Below are positions 1 through 11,460 of a stretch of 64,000 nucleotides of DNA, piece by piece (the stretch's first letter is position 1; the number at the start of each line of letters is the position of its first letter). The stretch spans positions 6,081,001 through 6,145,000 of the forward strand of contig NC_065895.1 of NCBI RefSeq assembly GCF_905147045.1, given 5' to 3'. This DNA is from Nymphalis io. Lineage: Eukaryota > Arthropoda > Insecta > Lepidoptera > Nymphalidae. Made by a program: the position numbers and the translations under genes. Below the pieces are notes generated by a model, which did not search any database, had not been told where the DNA came from, and saw only the letters and a list, made by a program, of their open reading frames with translations.

Positions 1-2769
1 TATTATCTGCTAATGAAATAGGCGTGGACTTTCAAAACTAGTCGCGTCATATGAAATTAATCAACAGTTGAGGTGTGGCGATTCTTTCTACGAATTTACA
101 TTTCATACTAATTTACCTTGTAATTGGTTAAAAACATTACTCTTTTTCTGTAAGAATAATACTCATAAGTCAATTTTACGGAATTAACAATAAATATAGT
201 AATGTCCTTTAAATATCTAACTGCTGGGCTAAGCCTAACCTTCTCCTCAAAAGGATATTGAGCCTATTTCGCCTAATGCGAATTGTGTAATATATAATAA
301 TATAAATTATGGATATATAAATTGTAAATTTCAATTAATCCTTCACATCAAATATCACAAAGAAAATAAAACCGTGAATCCTTTTAACCTTATTATCATG
401 TGTACTTCCTTTGTCAAACACTGACTGATCCAATTTTGAAGAACTGCAAATATATTACTTCGACCCTGAATGTTGCAAAGCAATAAACCCAAGTTTCACA
501 CTTTCTGTTCGTGTCTCTGTAGTGAATCGAAGTGTAATGCCGAGTTGGATAATTAGTTTGCTGGAAAACACCCACAACATTCAATAATATATTTATTTAG
601 TAGAACTTTAGAAAGTTTTAGAGATTATATCTTTTCTCCGAGTCGTATACCGTCCTTAATTTTCTATATCATGTTTGAGTTTTAGATACCTATAAACTTT
701 TTCATTTCGCCCGACGTTTTGAAAGGATTGCAAATAAAAGCCAAATATAATTTATGATATGAATAGTATAAATTGTGAAAGCTTAAAATAATCCTCAATT
801 ATAACTTTTAATAAAAACTGAAAAAAATTTAGTAAGTCTGTTGCGTACATTATTCCTTTTTATAATAACCATGATCGTAATGGTGAAAAAAATAAATATA
901 AACGTGAAAAGTAAATCAGACTTGTTTTAATTTGTTTTTTTTTGCCATTGTCCCTATAGATCTTGCTTATGGTAGACATAGAGTTCTTGGACAGACTTAT
1001 GACACGAACAAAGAACTAAATTCAGGAGTTGTATCAAAACACTATGCAAACAGCGATATAAGAACAAATAATTAAACAAATTTCTCGAACTCTTTAAACT
1101 AAAACTTAGTACTTTAAAAAATATGTAATTTTCCGCATGTTACTATAATACAATACTTCTACTTTAGAGTTTAAAGTAAGTAAAGGAATAAAGAAGTATA
1201 AAATTAAAAATTAATTATTTCTATTGTATATGCATCTTTTGTTTAAGTAATCACCTCTATCTATGTTCACTTTTGCTAAAATTTGTATCTACGCAGCCAC
1301 TTGCAAGATATGATATGACTCGCGATGTATAAGATAAGACCTAATTCACGCGTATTGTAAATATTTAATGTTTCATAATTTTAAAATTATACAACTTCGG
1401 TGCGTTCAAGTCGATGGTCTGAGATAGCCGCTGCGATAAATACTTATAACAGAAAACGAAATATATAAATAAAACAACGTCTTTTTTATGAATTTATTAA
1501 ACATTTATTTAAATAAGTAAAAATTATTAAACATTTGTTATAAAATAATTTTTAAAAAGAGTTAAGAAAAAAAATTAAACATCGTATACAATGTTTATAT
1601 AAAAACAAGATCAATTGGTATAGTGTTCAAGCTTCTTAATAATGTAAAAAAAAATTACTTATTTTCAAGTATACAGCCTTATGATTAAAAAAAAAAATAC
1701 ATTTTGGACCCTAACATTGAACTAACAACGGATAGATTATATAAAATGTTATGTCTAGAAATTTAAATATTACTCTATCTAGTTTTTGCGTCTCGGCTCA
1801 AAAGACGCAATGACTAGAACTTATACATAGTATATGCATAAGAAAATTTATATCTTAACACACTTTACAAAATTTACAAGTACTATATATAATTACTATT
1901 AATTATATAATCTTAATATACGAATGAAAATAGTAAAGTTAAACTTGTAATAATTAAAATAATATGTTACAAAGATTACAGCTAATTCCTTCGATCTTGC
2001 TTTAAAGTTACAAAGGGCGGGATAAACCTGAAAATAGAAAAATATATATTAATCAATTAATATTATAAATATTACAATTTTTATATTATTTTATAGAGCA
2101 TACCATTATAGAAATCCTTTAAATGTTGTTAGGCATGTAACGGCGACTGAACAAAAAGGTTTTTATGGACGATTAGTTCTAAAAAACACGAGACAAACAC
2201 TCTTAAGAGCTATAAATAATAACATTCGTTATTGTCCGGCTGACCTTCAAATAATATGAAAAATATATTTTCATTCGGGCAATTGAATAATATGGATAAA
2301 CTAGTATTTAAGTAATTAATTATAAATAAAAATATTTTTCTACAAATATAAAAATATATTATAAATTAACAATACAAAAATACTTTATAGGTACTATATT
2401 TTAATTTGTTTTTTTTTTTTTTTTACAATAATCGACATACTACTCAACACAAGATAAAATAGATGATTAAAAACCGTGAAGTTAGTATTTTTTGATTTTC
2501 AAATAGGATATATATAAACTATATTTGATTGAAATAACTTCGTAAGTGAAGTGTCTTGGCGACACTACGGGAGAATCTACATTTCGAATTGGTGATAGTT
2601 TTACATATAGTAATACAATCATGTAAAATGACGATGAAAACGTGCTTGTTAAAGCTTTATTGAATAAAGTATAATTCGATTTTTATTTCATATGTTTTCA
2701 TCTTAGGAAAGCACCAGTACCTAATATTGAACTTGGAATTACAGTAGTATAAACCACATCTTATTCCAT
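1..2769. other. AT-rich non-coding stretch
   Basis: No convincing exon on either strand: reading frames are short, AT-rich and match no family I know. The only recognisable item is a SINE C fragment at 218-292. The stretch lies beyond the 3' end of the receptor gene, which is transcribed towards it. Confidence 0.5.
218..292 (-). repeat. SINE C fragment
   Basis: The run ACTGCTGGGCTAAGCC followed by CCTTCTCCTCAAAAGGA and a GAGCCTATT..AATGCGAATTG block matches, in order, the core of the SINE C copies near 2900 and 42050. The tRNA-like head and the TTACT tail are both missing. Confidence 0.6.
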
Positions 2770-2860
2770 CAACGTCCTGGAAACCATGGGGTATTATAGC
2801 ATTTGTTATTGTAATAAGCCTGGCTCACTTGTCTTTCGAACCAGACGCACAATACAGAGT

Positions 2861-2896
2861 AAAGTAAAGTAAAGTAAAGTAAAGTAAAGTAAAGTA
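2861..2896. repeat. (AAAGT)n tandem array
   Basis: About seven head-to-tail AAAGT units. It is the 3' tail of the adjacent SINE C copy on the minus strand; family C copies at 40 and 42 kb carry the same tail motif in shorter form. Confidence 0.9.
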
Positions 2897-3098
2897 ACAG
2901 CCTGTGAATGTCCCACTGCTGGGCTAAAGGCCTCCTCTCCTCTTTTTGAGGAGAAGGTTTGGAGCTTATTCCACCACGCTGCTCCAATGCGGGTTGGTGG
3001 AATACACATGTGGCAGAATTTCAGTGAAATTAGACACATACAGGTTTCCTCACGATGTTTTCCTTCACCAATAACCTAAAATACAGAGTACTAACCTT
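2862..3098 (-). mobile_element. SINE C copy, tRNA head truncated, 12-bp TSD
   Basis: The body reads, on the plus strand, AACAGCCTGTGAATGTCCCA, then CTGCTGGGCTAAAGGCC, the GGAGCTTATTCCACCACGCT block and GTTTCCTCACGATGTTTTCC. This is the SINE C core in reverse orientation. Its tail is the AAAGT tandem array at 2861-2896, which reads TTACT on the element strand. CAATACAGAGTA occurs at 2850-2861 and again at 3099-3110 as a target-site duplication. The 5' tRNA-like head seen in the 42 kb copy is absent. A further AATACAGAGTA lies at 3080-3090 inside the right border. Confidence 0.7.
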
Positions 3099-3172
3099 CA
3101 ATACAGAGTAGTGATTAATTAATGGGTGGTTAAACTCACTTAACGGGCTTTCACAAATCCCTACCACAGGTT

Positions 3173-3949
3173 GCTGTCTTTACAGTGATAATAATGTTAT
3201 TGATAAAAATTTTGTTTTCATTAATGTACAAAATTGTAAAGAGTATTTATTACAGATTAAATATCATAAAAAAATAAAATACAAGTGAGCAATATATTTT
3301 AAAGTACAAATACGGTTAAGACACGAAGCGATTAAAAAAAATTTAATGTAAAACCGCGTGCTACCGAAAAAACGGTTAAAACTAAAAGCAAAACTGATGA
3401 AAAGGCATTCGCGTTCTTGTCATTTTTAATTATCGTTTTTAAAAGCGAACTATTTCCGAAATAGAGATTATTTGCTAAGTTTTATTATTCGAGCATAATA
3501 TTATACATACCGTTATGGTGTTGTAAGACGATGATTGATTGCCGATTGAGTAATTTGTATCATTGTTATTAGTATTAGCAACGTTAATTGATTTCATCGC
3601 CTTAATATTAACAAAAAATAATTTTAATTTACTATTATGTAATTAATGTAATATATTTAAAAGCTATTATGTTTGTTGTAAGAACGACTGTTGAAGAATG
3701 ACTGTTATACAAAACAGATGTAATTAATATAATTTAATTGTTGACTAACCGATTGGAAATCACTAATATTTTTAATACAACTTTATTATAAACCAAACAA
3801 TATATTGAATTGAAATATAAAAAAATAATACTGGTGTTAAAAATTGATTAATCGTGGGTGGTCTTTAAGGTTCCCCACATAACAAAGATACAAGTATTTT
3901 TTTCTTCAAATTTATTTTTATTTATATCTACATAATCTCCTTATAGCCA
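3173..3949. other. AT-rich non-coding stretch
   Basis: Nothing recognisable: A/T runs and short, stop-ridden frames only. It separates the nested SINE pair from the mariner relic. Confidence 0.5.
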
Positions 3950-4330
3950 CTTCTCCCAGCAATGCTCTCATCTCTTTAACCCCCATCCAAATAGTAATTC
4001 GGATATTTACCTACAAAATAATCATTAACGAATGTGATGGCGTCCTCATTTGACTAGAACCTCGGTCCTCTAAGCGTAACTTAGAAAATAAAAAAGTCAC
4101 TGAGGCCTAGATCTGGTGATTAAAGAAGTTGGTTAAGCATTAAAACATAGTTTGTTTATTTTCGCCATGGCCACCGCTGAAGTGTGAGACAGCGCGTCAT
4201 ACTTTTTTCTTCTGTGTCCCGCAATTTCTGCCTTTAACTTGTCAAGTAATGATGCGTAGCATACGTTTGTAATGTTTTTCCTTTCTGAACTACTATCCCA
4301 CAAAAACAGTTACTTTCACTTGACGAGCCG
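3950..4330 (-). pseudogene. Decayed mariner (Tc1/mariner) transposase, C-terminal half
   Basis: Minus-strand translation gives ASLLDKLKAEIAGHRRKK at about 4255-4205 and HTSAVAMAKINKLCF after it. After a frameshift it continues as LL*SPDLGLSDFFIF at about 4130-4085, then LRGPRF*SNEDAITFVNDYF at about 4060-4010. This is the order seen in mariner transposases: the LLDxLKxEI block, the HxSxxAMAKI block, SPDLxxSDFFLF with the last catalytic Asp of the D,D(34)D triad, and sNEdaI..vNdYF. Several stops and at least one frameshift make it non-functional. No terminal inverted repeats were identified, so the outer borders are unknown. Confidence 0.75.
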
Positions 4331-5156
4331 AAAAAGGCATTTCTTTTTATTTTGAAGCCAATTCCCCTTTCGCAGACCGCTGTTGTGACTGTATTTTTAC
4401 AGTAATTAATTGGCGCTAAGAGATTGATTTTTTGTGCCTAAATTGAGCAAGAGCGCGTTAAAAATTTTCATTCGACTACGTTTTTGAATAAACTTTGCTC
4501 AAGTTAGACCAACGCACGGATAGCTTTGTCATGCCTAAATCACGGCTAACACGTACTTACGAGATATTCATATACTTTGCTACCTAGCGAATAAAGTGAT
4601 TATTCGACGGTTTTATAGCACCATTTGGTGAACTTGAGCGATTTTATCGTCAGTAGTTGAGGTTTCTGAGTGTCAAAATTTCACATTGGTAAATGATAGT
4701 GCAGATTTATCGTATACAGCGTCCAACTTTTCTCGTCTTTAATTTGTGTAGATGTATTGGCTATAGGATTTCAAAAATAAATATTTAATGAATGCTTACA
4801 TTTCAAATAATAAAAGCGCATTCAAAAGATAGAAATTTCCTAGATTTTGTTGTCATGTTTATATTGAGGTCGGAAACTTTTCAGACCACCACGTTCACGG
4901 TATTCAATTGTAAATTAATTATAATATTAAAAAAAAAAAAAATGAAAAGTTAAGTAACAATTACCAAGAAACCATAATTATTGAATAACTTATTCAATTA
5001 CCAATACTTATTTTTACATTTAAACAAGGAATCCTTATAATATTATCAAACCGTTTCAGAAGTCGATGTACTTAAATCTAATGCCGAATCTAATCGTTTA
5101 CCTGTTAAAATCTATATGATACTCTCCACCACCCTGGTGAGGGCGGGGATCGGTCG
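4331..5156. other. Non-coding flank: likely mariner remnant, then receptor 3' flank
   Basis: The lower part may still be mariner sequence but I could not align it. From about 4700 up to the candidate terminal exon only AT-rich DNA is seen. The receptor 3' UTR would lie here on the minus strand, but no polyadenylation site stands out from the A/T background. Confidence 0.35.
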
Positions 5157-5174
5157 CTATAGCGGACCGGTGAC
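5157..5174 (-). CDS. MsR: Myosuppressin receptor, candidate last coding exon (18 nt)
   Basis: Exon 3 ends in phase 0 after ..EPTTQ at a strong donor, so a short tail exon is expected. On the minus strand the acceptor TTTGTTCCAG (ending at 5175) is followed by V-T-G-P-L and TAG, giving a receptor C-terminus EPTTQVTGPL. The site sits in a compact GC-rich patch (about 5127-5180), an island in otherwise AT-rich DNA, as expected for an exon. Short Thr/Val-rich tails are typical of this receptor family. Alternatives: a different acceptor elsewhere below 7669, or read-through of exon 3 into V-R-T-K-T-N-V-Y and a stop at 7643. The proposal rests on phase, acceptor and base composition, not on homology, because five residues are too few. 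Confidence 0.45.
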   Translation of the reverse strand, partial: VTGPL

Positions 5175-7669
5175 CTGGAACAAAGCCATCTTATTCAAAA
5201 CATATTTAATAAATGTATACGAAGGCATTCAACGTTTATGTAATCGTACGTAAAGTTCAATTACTATGTAATATTGAAATATTTTAAAAAGCTTTAACAA
5301 AATATATTGAGTTTTTTGAATGATTCACAAAAAGTGGGTAAATATATGCATATATTTAATTAAAATTTTTAATAAAACTAACCACATAGTGCATAACAGT
5401 TAATAAGCGAATTCGTACGGTACGGTATATGAATTATAGAAACGATATATTAAATAATACGCGGCTTAAATTATTGTTTATAATATGTACATAGTAGTAT
5501 AGTAGATAAATGAAACAATAAGTTGCAAACATGATTATATAAATAAGATGTATTAAATTTTCATTCCCTAACAAAAAATATACACTATATTTTGATTTTT
5601 TTCAAAAACAATCAGTCACATGGTTTTAGAAATATGTATATACATGATTTTTTTAGCTTCTGTATAGATCATTGTATATTTAATAATTTATATATAAATA
5701 TTGAGTTACGTTGTTAACTGTTACAATTCATCTGGGTCTGTTTAGTAGGTTACATTTATAAAAAAAGGTCTAGTTACATTAATTTCTTGTCGAGACCGAA
5801 TCCTAAGGGATGAGATATTAAGAACTTAACGATTTAATTTTGTTGCTTTGTATTTCTATGGAAATTATTAACAAATTTAATGATAATCGGATTGTGTTCT
5901 TTAAACCAGTGAAATAATTTGTTTATATTGTTTTCTTAGGAAGTGACAGATACTCCATCATTCCGCTTTATTTATTCAAAACGTCGCAACTTGAGCCTTC
6001 GCTTTAACTTGCCTAACGCAATAAAGTTTAAAAAGTATTATATGAGAAGACGATTCGTCCAAAATTAATTAAGTATTACAAAATATCTCGAAATATCAAC
6101 TCATCGTTTATTAATTACTTCGTTAATAAATTAACTATATAAGTGACTTTTAAGGATTACCATCGCCGTTTTTCTTTTCACGCCATTCTTATTGATGTAT
6201 GCATATTATATTTCGAGAAAAGCTGATTTAATGTCAATTTGTGACAGAGCTTATTTTGTAGTTTCAATAGATTAGGTTACGTAAAAATTTGTAAAGAAAA
6301 TAGCCACCCCTTGAAAGCTGAGTAATAACCTATTTATGTAAAGAAAAAAGAAAAAGAACTTAGATTTTAATTTAAAAGAATTACCTAGGCTTTATTCTCA
6401 GCTCTTTAGTTTTTACTGCTTTAGTTTCTAGAAAAATATTTTTAATGTTTATATTTTATTTCATACGATATGTATGAAATAAAATATATATAAAATAAGT
6501 ATGCAATAGAAAAATAAACGAATAGTTGTTTTTTCTATTATGTTGCTCATTACAAACGCGGACGCAAAACAAAATTAATGAAATTTGTTATAAAAGCCCA
6601 TTATCTTACTCTTTTAATTATTCATAAAGATAAAAAAATTCTAAAATTTTTGTTACATATGCTATTATGTATATTGAAAAATAACTTATGAAAGATAATC
6701 CTTTAATATTTAAAATATTCAAAGTAGAAATACCGAAGAAATGATATGTAGAAATGATACTCAAGGGTATACAAAGTATATACCTATCATGATTTTATCT
6801 CGGACCCCGCTCTCTATTAAAGTGGACATAATGAACAATAAGTAATTTGTAAACACATTAACTTTATTGTTAACAACATATTACGAAACAAGTATTAATA
6901 AAAACAAAAAGTTAAACACGTCGTCCTTTACCTAAACATGTCTTATTTTAAACGAAACTTCGTTGACGTGTATTTATTAGGTATATTGTTTATGCTTCTA
7001 AACGTATTTCAAGTATTAATTACGTAAAACTTTAACACGTTATTTCTGCTTTTAAACCAGATTTTGTACTCGTCGATTCATAAATATTATATATAACAAA
7101 AGCAATGTCTAAACTTTAAGACATAATAAGTTTGAAATTTCCATTGCCGAATATTTAAATCTATTAAGAAATAATTTAGTAAAATACTGATTTTGAGACA
7201 TAGCATTTTCAAAGATTTTGACTCATCAAGACTACTCGGTTAAAAAGTCATTATTTTTGCTAAGCCAATAGAAATGAGAATTATAGTTATGCGTTTTTAA
7301 GATTAGACTAAAGTGACGCGCTTAAAACGCATTAAAAAGTGACGAGACAATAGTGCTGTTATTTAGATTTTACATTATTGAGGGTTGATTGAAAAAAACA
7401 ATGTCTTTTCCCAAGGTTATCTTATGGAGACAGTTAAAATAATTTATTGAATCAGTTAAGAAGTTTAGTTTTAAAAAAAAAACAGACAGACAGACTTTCG
7501 AATTTCTAACCTAATAATACATAAAATGTTGTGAGAACATTATTTTGTATCTCGCCAGTTCGTAAAGCAAGCTTTATAAACGATAATTATGTTCATTATT
7601 TAATTAAAAACGTAATAATACTCGTATAAACATATCTTTAGATCAATATACATTTGTTTTAGTTCTTAC
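5175..7669 (-). other. Proposed receptor intron 3
   Basis: It is bounded by the exon 3 donor (CAG|GTAAGA at 7670/7669) and the candidate acceptor at 5175. The content is AT-rich with a perfect hairpin at 6450-6488 and no recognisable transposon. If exon 4 is wrong, this is plain intergenic or intronic DNA. Confidence 0.4.
6450..6488. repeat. Perfect inverted repeat, 17-bp arms, 5-nt loop
   Basis: TTATTTTATTTCATAC-type arms at 6450-6466 and 6472-6488 are exact reverse complements around GATAT. The element lies within proposed intron 3, so on the minus strand it would be part of the receptor pre-mRNA and could fold into a stem. Confidence 0.85.
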
Positions 7670-7836
7670 CTGCGTTGTAGGTTCCAGCTTAGTACCGAAT
7701 TTGGCCGGTTCTTCAGTTGCGTACAGCATGCGTCGTGCTAATCGAGCGAAGGTACATCTAAATTGCCTACTCATACTGCAGTACAACACGAAGTTCACTG
7801 AAGACGTGAACAGTGCCAACACATCCATCAGGTCAC
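7670..7836 (-). CDS. MsR: Myosuppressin receptor exon 3 (TM7 and proximal C-tail)
   Basis: The exon is 167 nt, entering in phase 1 and leaving in phase 0. The acceptor GTGTTCGCAG|GT and donor ACGCAG|GTAAGA both match consensus. Joined to exon 2 it reads ..KSCYSMFG-DLMDVLALF..SSVNFVLYCSMSRQFR. TM7 carries the family's NFxxY form in place of NPxxY, followed by the C-Y/S-M-S-R-Q-F-R segment that leads into helix 8 in myosuppressin receptors. The rest (FARLARRMLYATEEPAKF and on to EPTTQ) is cytoplasmic tail. It is the best-supported junction in the gene: phase, splice signals and protein continuity all agree across a 6.9-kb intron. Confidence 0.9.
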
Positions 7837-8520
7837 CTGCGAACACAATTATGTTACTAAAAATATTTATTATATTAAACAACGTTAAAACTGAAATAGA
7901 TGCCATAGAAAATACGAAATTTATTAAACCAGACGATCGTCCTTGAGACTGAGTCTTGATTCTAAAAATATTATCGGTATAAATAATAATAAATGTTTCG
8001 TCAACATTTACAAAAAGTAGGATTTTTGGATTACTTCTTCAATAATATTTTGTCGCAATTTTTTATGTTGTCGTATTAAAGTATTTCTTTCTACACTATT
8101 GCGTTCCTTTCTTATTGTATTATATCAATATATTTTCTATAACCAAAACATATTCAACTATTTTTTTATAGATTTACCGTCAGTTGAAATAACAAGTAAC
8201 GTCGGATTCGCTAAGCCCACTAAGCATTGAGCGCTCATTGGTTGTGTATTGCGTCAACTATAATTGACCAATGACCATTCAAATTAAAGTTAAAATAATT
8301 ATTGTGACTTTGACATACGTTTCTCAAATTAGAGGAAAGTAAACTTTTAAGCTATACATTTGAAATAATATGTATAAATAAAAAAAAGTCCAAATTACAA
8401 ATCGTTGAAATTCTTTTTAAAAAATAATATCTTTTCCCGTCGACGAATTAATTAACAACTTTAACGTAATATCAGAGAACATAAATACAATTTTGTTTAG
8501 CTATTCATATATCTATATTT

Positions 8521-8770
8521 CTACACTAATATTATAAATGCGAAAGTAACTGTGACCGTCTATTACGTTTTTGCGGCCGAGCCACTGAAATCGATTTTTA
8601 TGAAATTTGGTAAAAAAATATTTTGTTAATTTATCTTAAGTAGATAGACGAAACAAATGGGTCATGTCTAAGTGTTTACCTCTATCTACAAAAACATACA
8701 TTGACATTGTAAGGAATTTCCTTCTTAATCGTCAATATTCCGTCAACCATGGTATATATATAGTGGTGTG
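8521..8770. repeat. Helitron-like non-autonomous repeat (degenerate)
   Basis: It opens with ACTAATATTATAAATGCG then AAAGTAACTGTGACCGTCTA, continuing with GAGCCACTGAAATCGATTTT and ATGAAATTTGGT. The same opening recurs at 12954 and 28570, and similar lepidopteran repeats are usually placed with non-autonomous Helitrons. The 3' end is not clear here. Class assignment is from general resemblance only. Confidence 0.45.
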
Positions 8771-10959
8771 TTTCGCACACACAGGCCTCCGGTTCTACGT
8801 GTTCTATCCACATAATGTTATGATGTAACAAAGTAATCGAGGGCCTCGTTTGATATTTCACGCGTGTTTAATTATTTTTGTAACAGAATCCTAGTTTTGC
8901 TTACATTTGTTTGGCTAATATAAATATTTATAACCGTGCGAACGACCCACTGGTAACCATAATCGTTATAATATCACGATTAAATTGTATTCAACCGAGG
9001 TTAGACGTGTTGAATATTCAATCATGTGTGTGTGGGTGTTTACGAGTACATCGTATAATTGTTTTTGTTCGATCGGCAGGTTAATATTTTAGAGAGTAGT
9101 TTCAGATAATAAGGAATACACGTACAATACTGACGAATTCAAAACATATCTACACATTTAGGTAATTACTAATGCCACATAAGACCACTATCTTTCGAAA
9201 ATTTTCACTAGCAATCTGAAGACAGGAAGGAATCGGTATTATATTTCCGTGTCCTGATCTTTATTGGGTTTTTGTCTGATAATTAATGAGTAAATTAAAG
9301 CCTGTATTTACTTATTAAATACCGGCTTATGCACATTTGACTAGTTCGAAATTTGTTTAGTTGAATGACAAAATAGTATAATTAATTTACCGATTTAAAA
9401 TAAAATATATTTTTTTATAAATATTAGTATCTACAGCTTATTGAACGCTAATGCATTATAACCATATAAATATATAAAATTTTCAATTCAAACCTATTGG
9501 AATGCGTTCCATTTTTTATGTTGTGAATATTCAGTAGTAAATTAAACACAGTAAACTATTGACAGCAATAAATTATACAATGATCTTCACAAAACTCTTT
9601 CTATATAGAAATAAACAAAACACCTCGATACTTAAATTAATCTTAATACTTTTACAGCGTTATACTATATTTGACCAATGAAAAGTAAATCTATATTTTC
9701 TCTACTCACCGATTAGGTGAAGATTACAATGAAGATATACAAACGCTTTGATATTAAGATTCAGTTATCCTTATAAATACATTTAAAAGGTTTCTGCTAA
9801 CATTAAATTATAACACGGTTGTAAAATAAAACTAAAAAAAATATCTTGTCAATAATCAACCTCAATCCTTTGTCTTAAATTTAAAAGTTAAATTAAATAA
9901 TACTTCAGTATTTATATGTGAGTAATAGTAACATAGGTTTAAACTTTTCGTTGAAAAAACATTTAATATTGAACGTAGAGAATAAAAGAAAGATTAGAAG
10001 TTTAATGATTCCCGACAAAAAGTACTCAAGAAGTTTTGCTTTTCCTTTAGCGGAAACTCTTTGAGTGCTCTTAAAAATTATAAAATTATTTAAATGACCG
10101 AGTTATTCAACTTGCAAAGTATTTGTATTGTCTTAAATTATTAAACTTTGCTAATAAATAATGAGATATATCCGCTTATATTTGTAATGCTCAGGAAACA
10201 CAGACGCTGGAAGAGCATTATGACTGTGCTTTTGAGCCAAGTGATAATGCTATATTACCCAAATTACTTTACAATTAATACGACTTTAATCACTCAATAA
10301 TCGCTTTGACCAAAAAAAGTAATGATGCTGTCAAATCTACTCGATCTCTCTATTCTCAAATCTTGTCGGCTCGAGTATATATATATTTTTTTCCCCTAAT
10401 AAATTTTCTTTGCAATATAATTTAATAATAAATCGAGCAGACACTCTAAAATCTCAGAATGGAGGCACTTTCGAATATTTAAATTAGCTATTCAATACAG
10501 AAAATTTATGAAAATTGAAACGAGAATCGAGAATCAACATTTCCTCCGTATATTTGAAAAAATTGACTTTATGATTTCTATCTTATATGGCGTCATATTT
10601 TTATAGATAATACGAGTATGTATAGTTTTTATAACAAAATTATACATAATGTAGTCAAATATATTCTAATGCCACAATATTGCGACATATATATGCTTAA
10701 TATTTGTTAAATTTATTCGCAACTTCGTAGCATATGATGTGAGTCTCAAAGTTTCAATCAATTTGATGTAGAAGTCGACATATTTAATTAGACATCTCCT
10801 GGAACTCATTAAAATATTTTCAATTTTGTTAAAGTATTATTATTTTCGTGGAATGCAAATATTAATTTTATACTCCGTCTCTAAGAGAATATTTGATTTT
10901 TGTTTCGCGTTTATGTTATGTATTGGTATGTAAATAAAAGCTGAGCGTTTACAAACAAG

Positions 10960-11460
10960 ACCTGAATTTTAAGACAGTATTGCCGTTCGACCTATTTTGT
11001 GGTGATATATCGACTTTTGTCAGTTACCTGAGAAGAGTGATCGATGTGCTCTCTTTGGTGATTTTATAAAATATCTCGATCGACTTGCCACCACTGGCTT
11101 AGTTCGAAGTGTTTGTTGTGACCGAGTATGAGCTAGAACGCTTGGATTGCGTGTTGAAACCTCCATACATGGCATCGATTGCTTTTGCGTTGCGGCTGCT
11201 AAAAAGCTGCCTCTTTATCGTCGTGTTTCCTAAGACAACGAAGGAGGCAACCTCGTAAACCTGCGTATTATTACTTATATCTAATAGTAGTCGAAGCTGG
11301 CAAGCTCTTTGAGTGGATCAGCGCAAATCATCGTCGAAGTGCCTGCCTCGACAATCTTTCATGGTTTCAACATGACCGAGAGCCCGTTCAACTTACGACA
11401 GGGCTGTTATAACTTAGGGCTGGCTGATTAAATTCGCCATCATGCACGTCAGTTCTCTGA
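10960..11460. other. Less AT-rich unexplained island in intron 2
   Basis: The base composition is visibly richer in G/C than its flanks. On the plus strand a frame beginning near 11120 stays open for about 45 codons (TEYELERLDCVLKPPYMASI..) before a stop. I do not recognise it, and the minus strand gives only short frames. It is probably an old transposon fragment. There is no evidence that it is a receptor exon, and the TM6-TM7 join leaves no room for one. Confidence 0.3.

Larger units (their letters stand above)
2800..3172 (-). mobile_element. SINE B copy, interrupted by SINE C
   Basis: The left part (2820-2849, CTGGCTCACTTGTCTTTCG and on to ACGCACAATAC) and the right part (3111-3172, ATGGGTGGT..AACGGGCTTTCACAAA..CCCTACCAC) match successive parts of the SINE B copies at 15708 and 33424. 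The interval between them is filled by a SINE C insertion. The lower boundary is degenerate and uncertain. Confidence 0.55.

Noticed and set aside
2840..2900. AAAGT array as a functional satellite or regulatory repeat
   Set aside because: Explained as the tail of the SINE C insertion; the same tail motif ends other family members.
7701..7946. 81-codon plus-strand frame
   Set aside because: It is antisense to receptor exon 3, which has strong protein and splice evidence on the minus strand.
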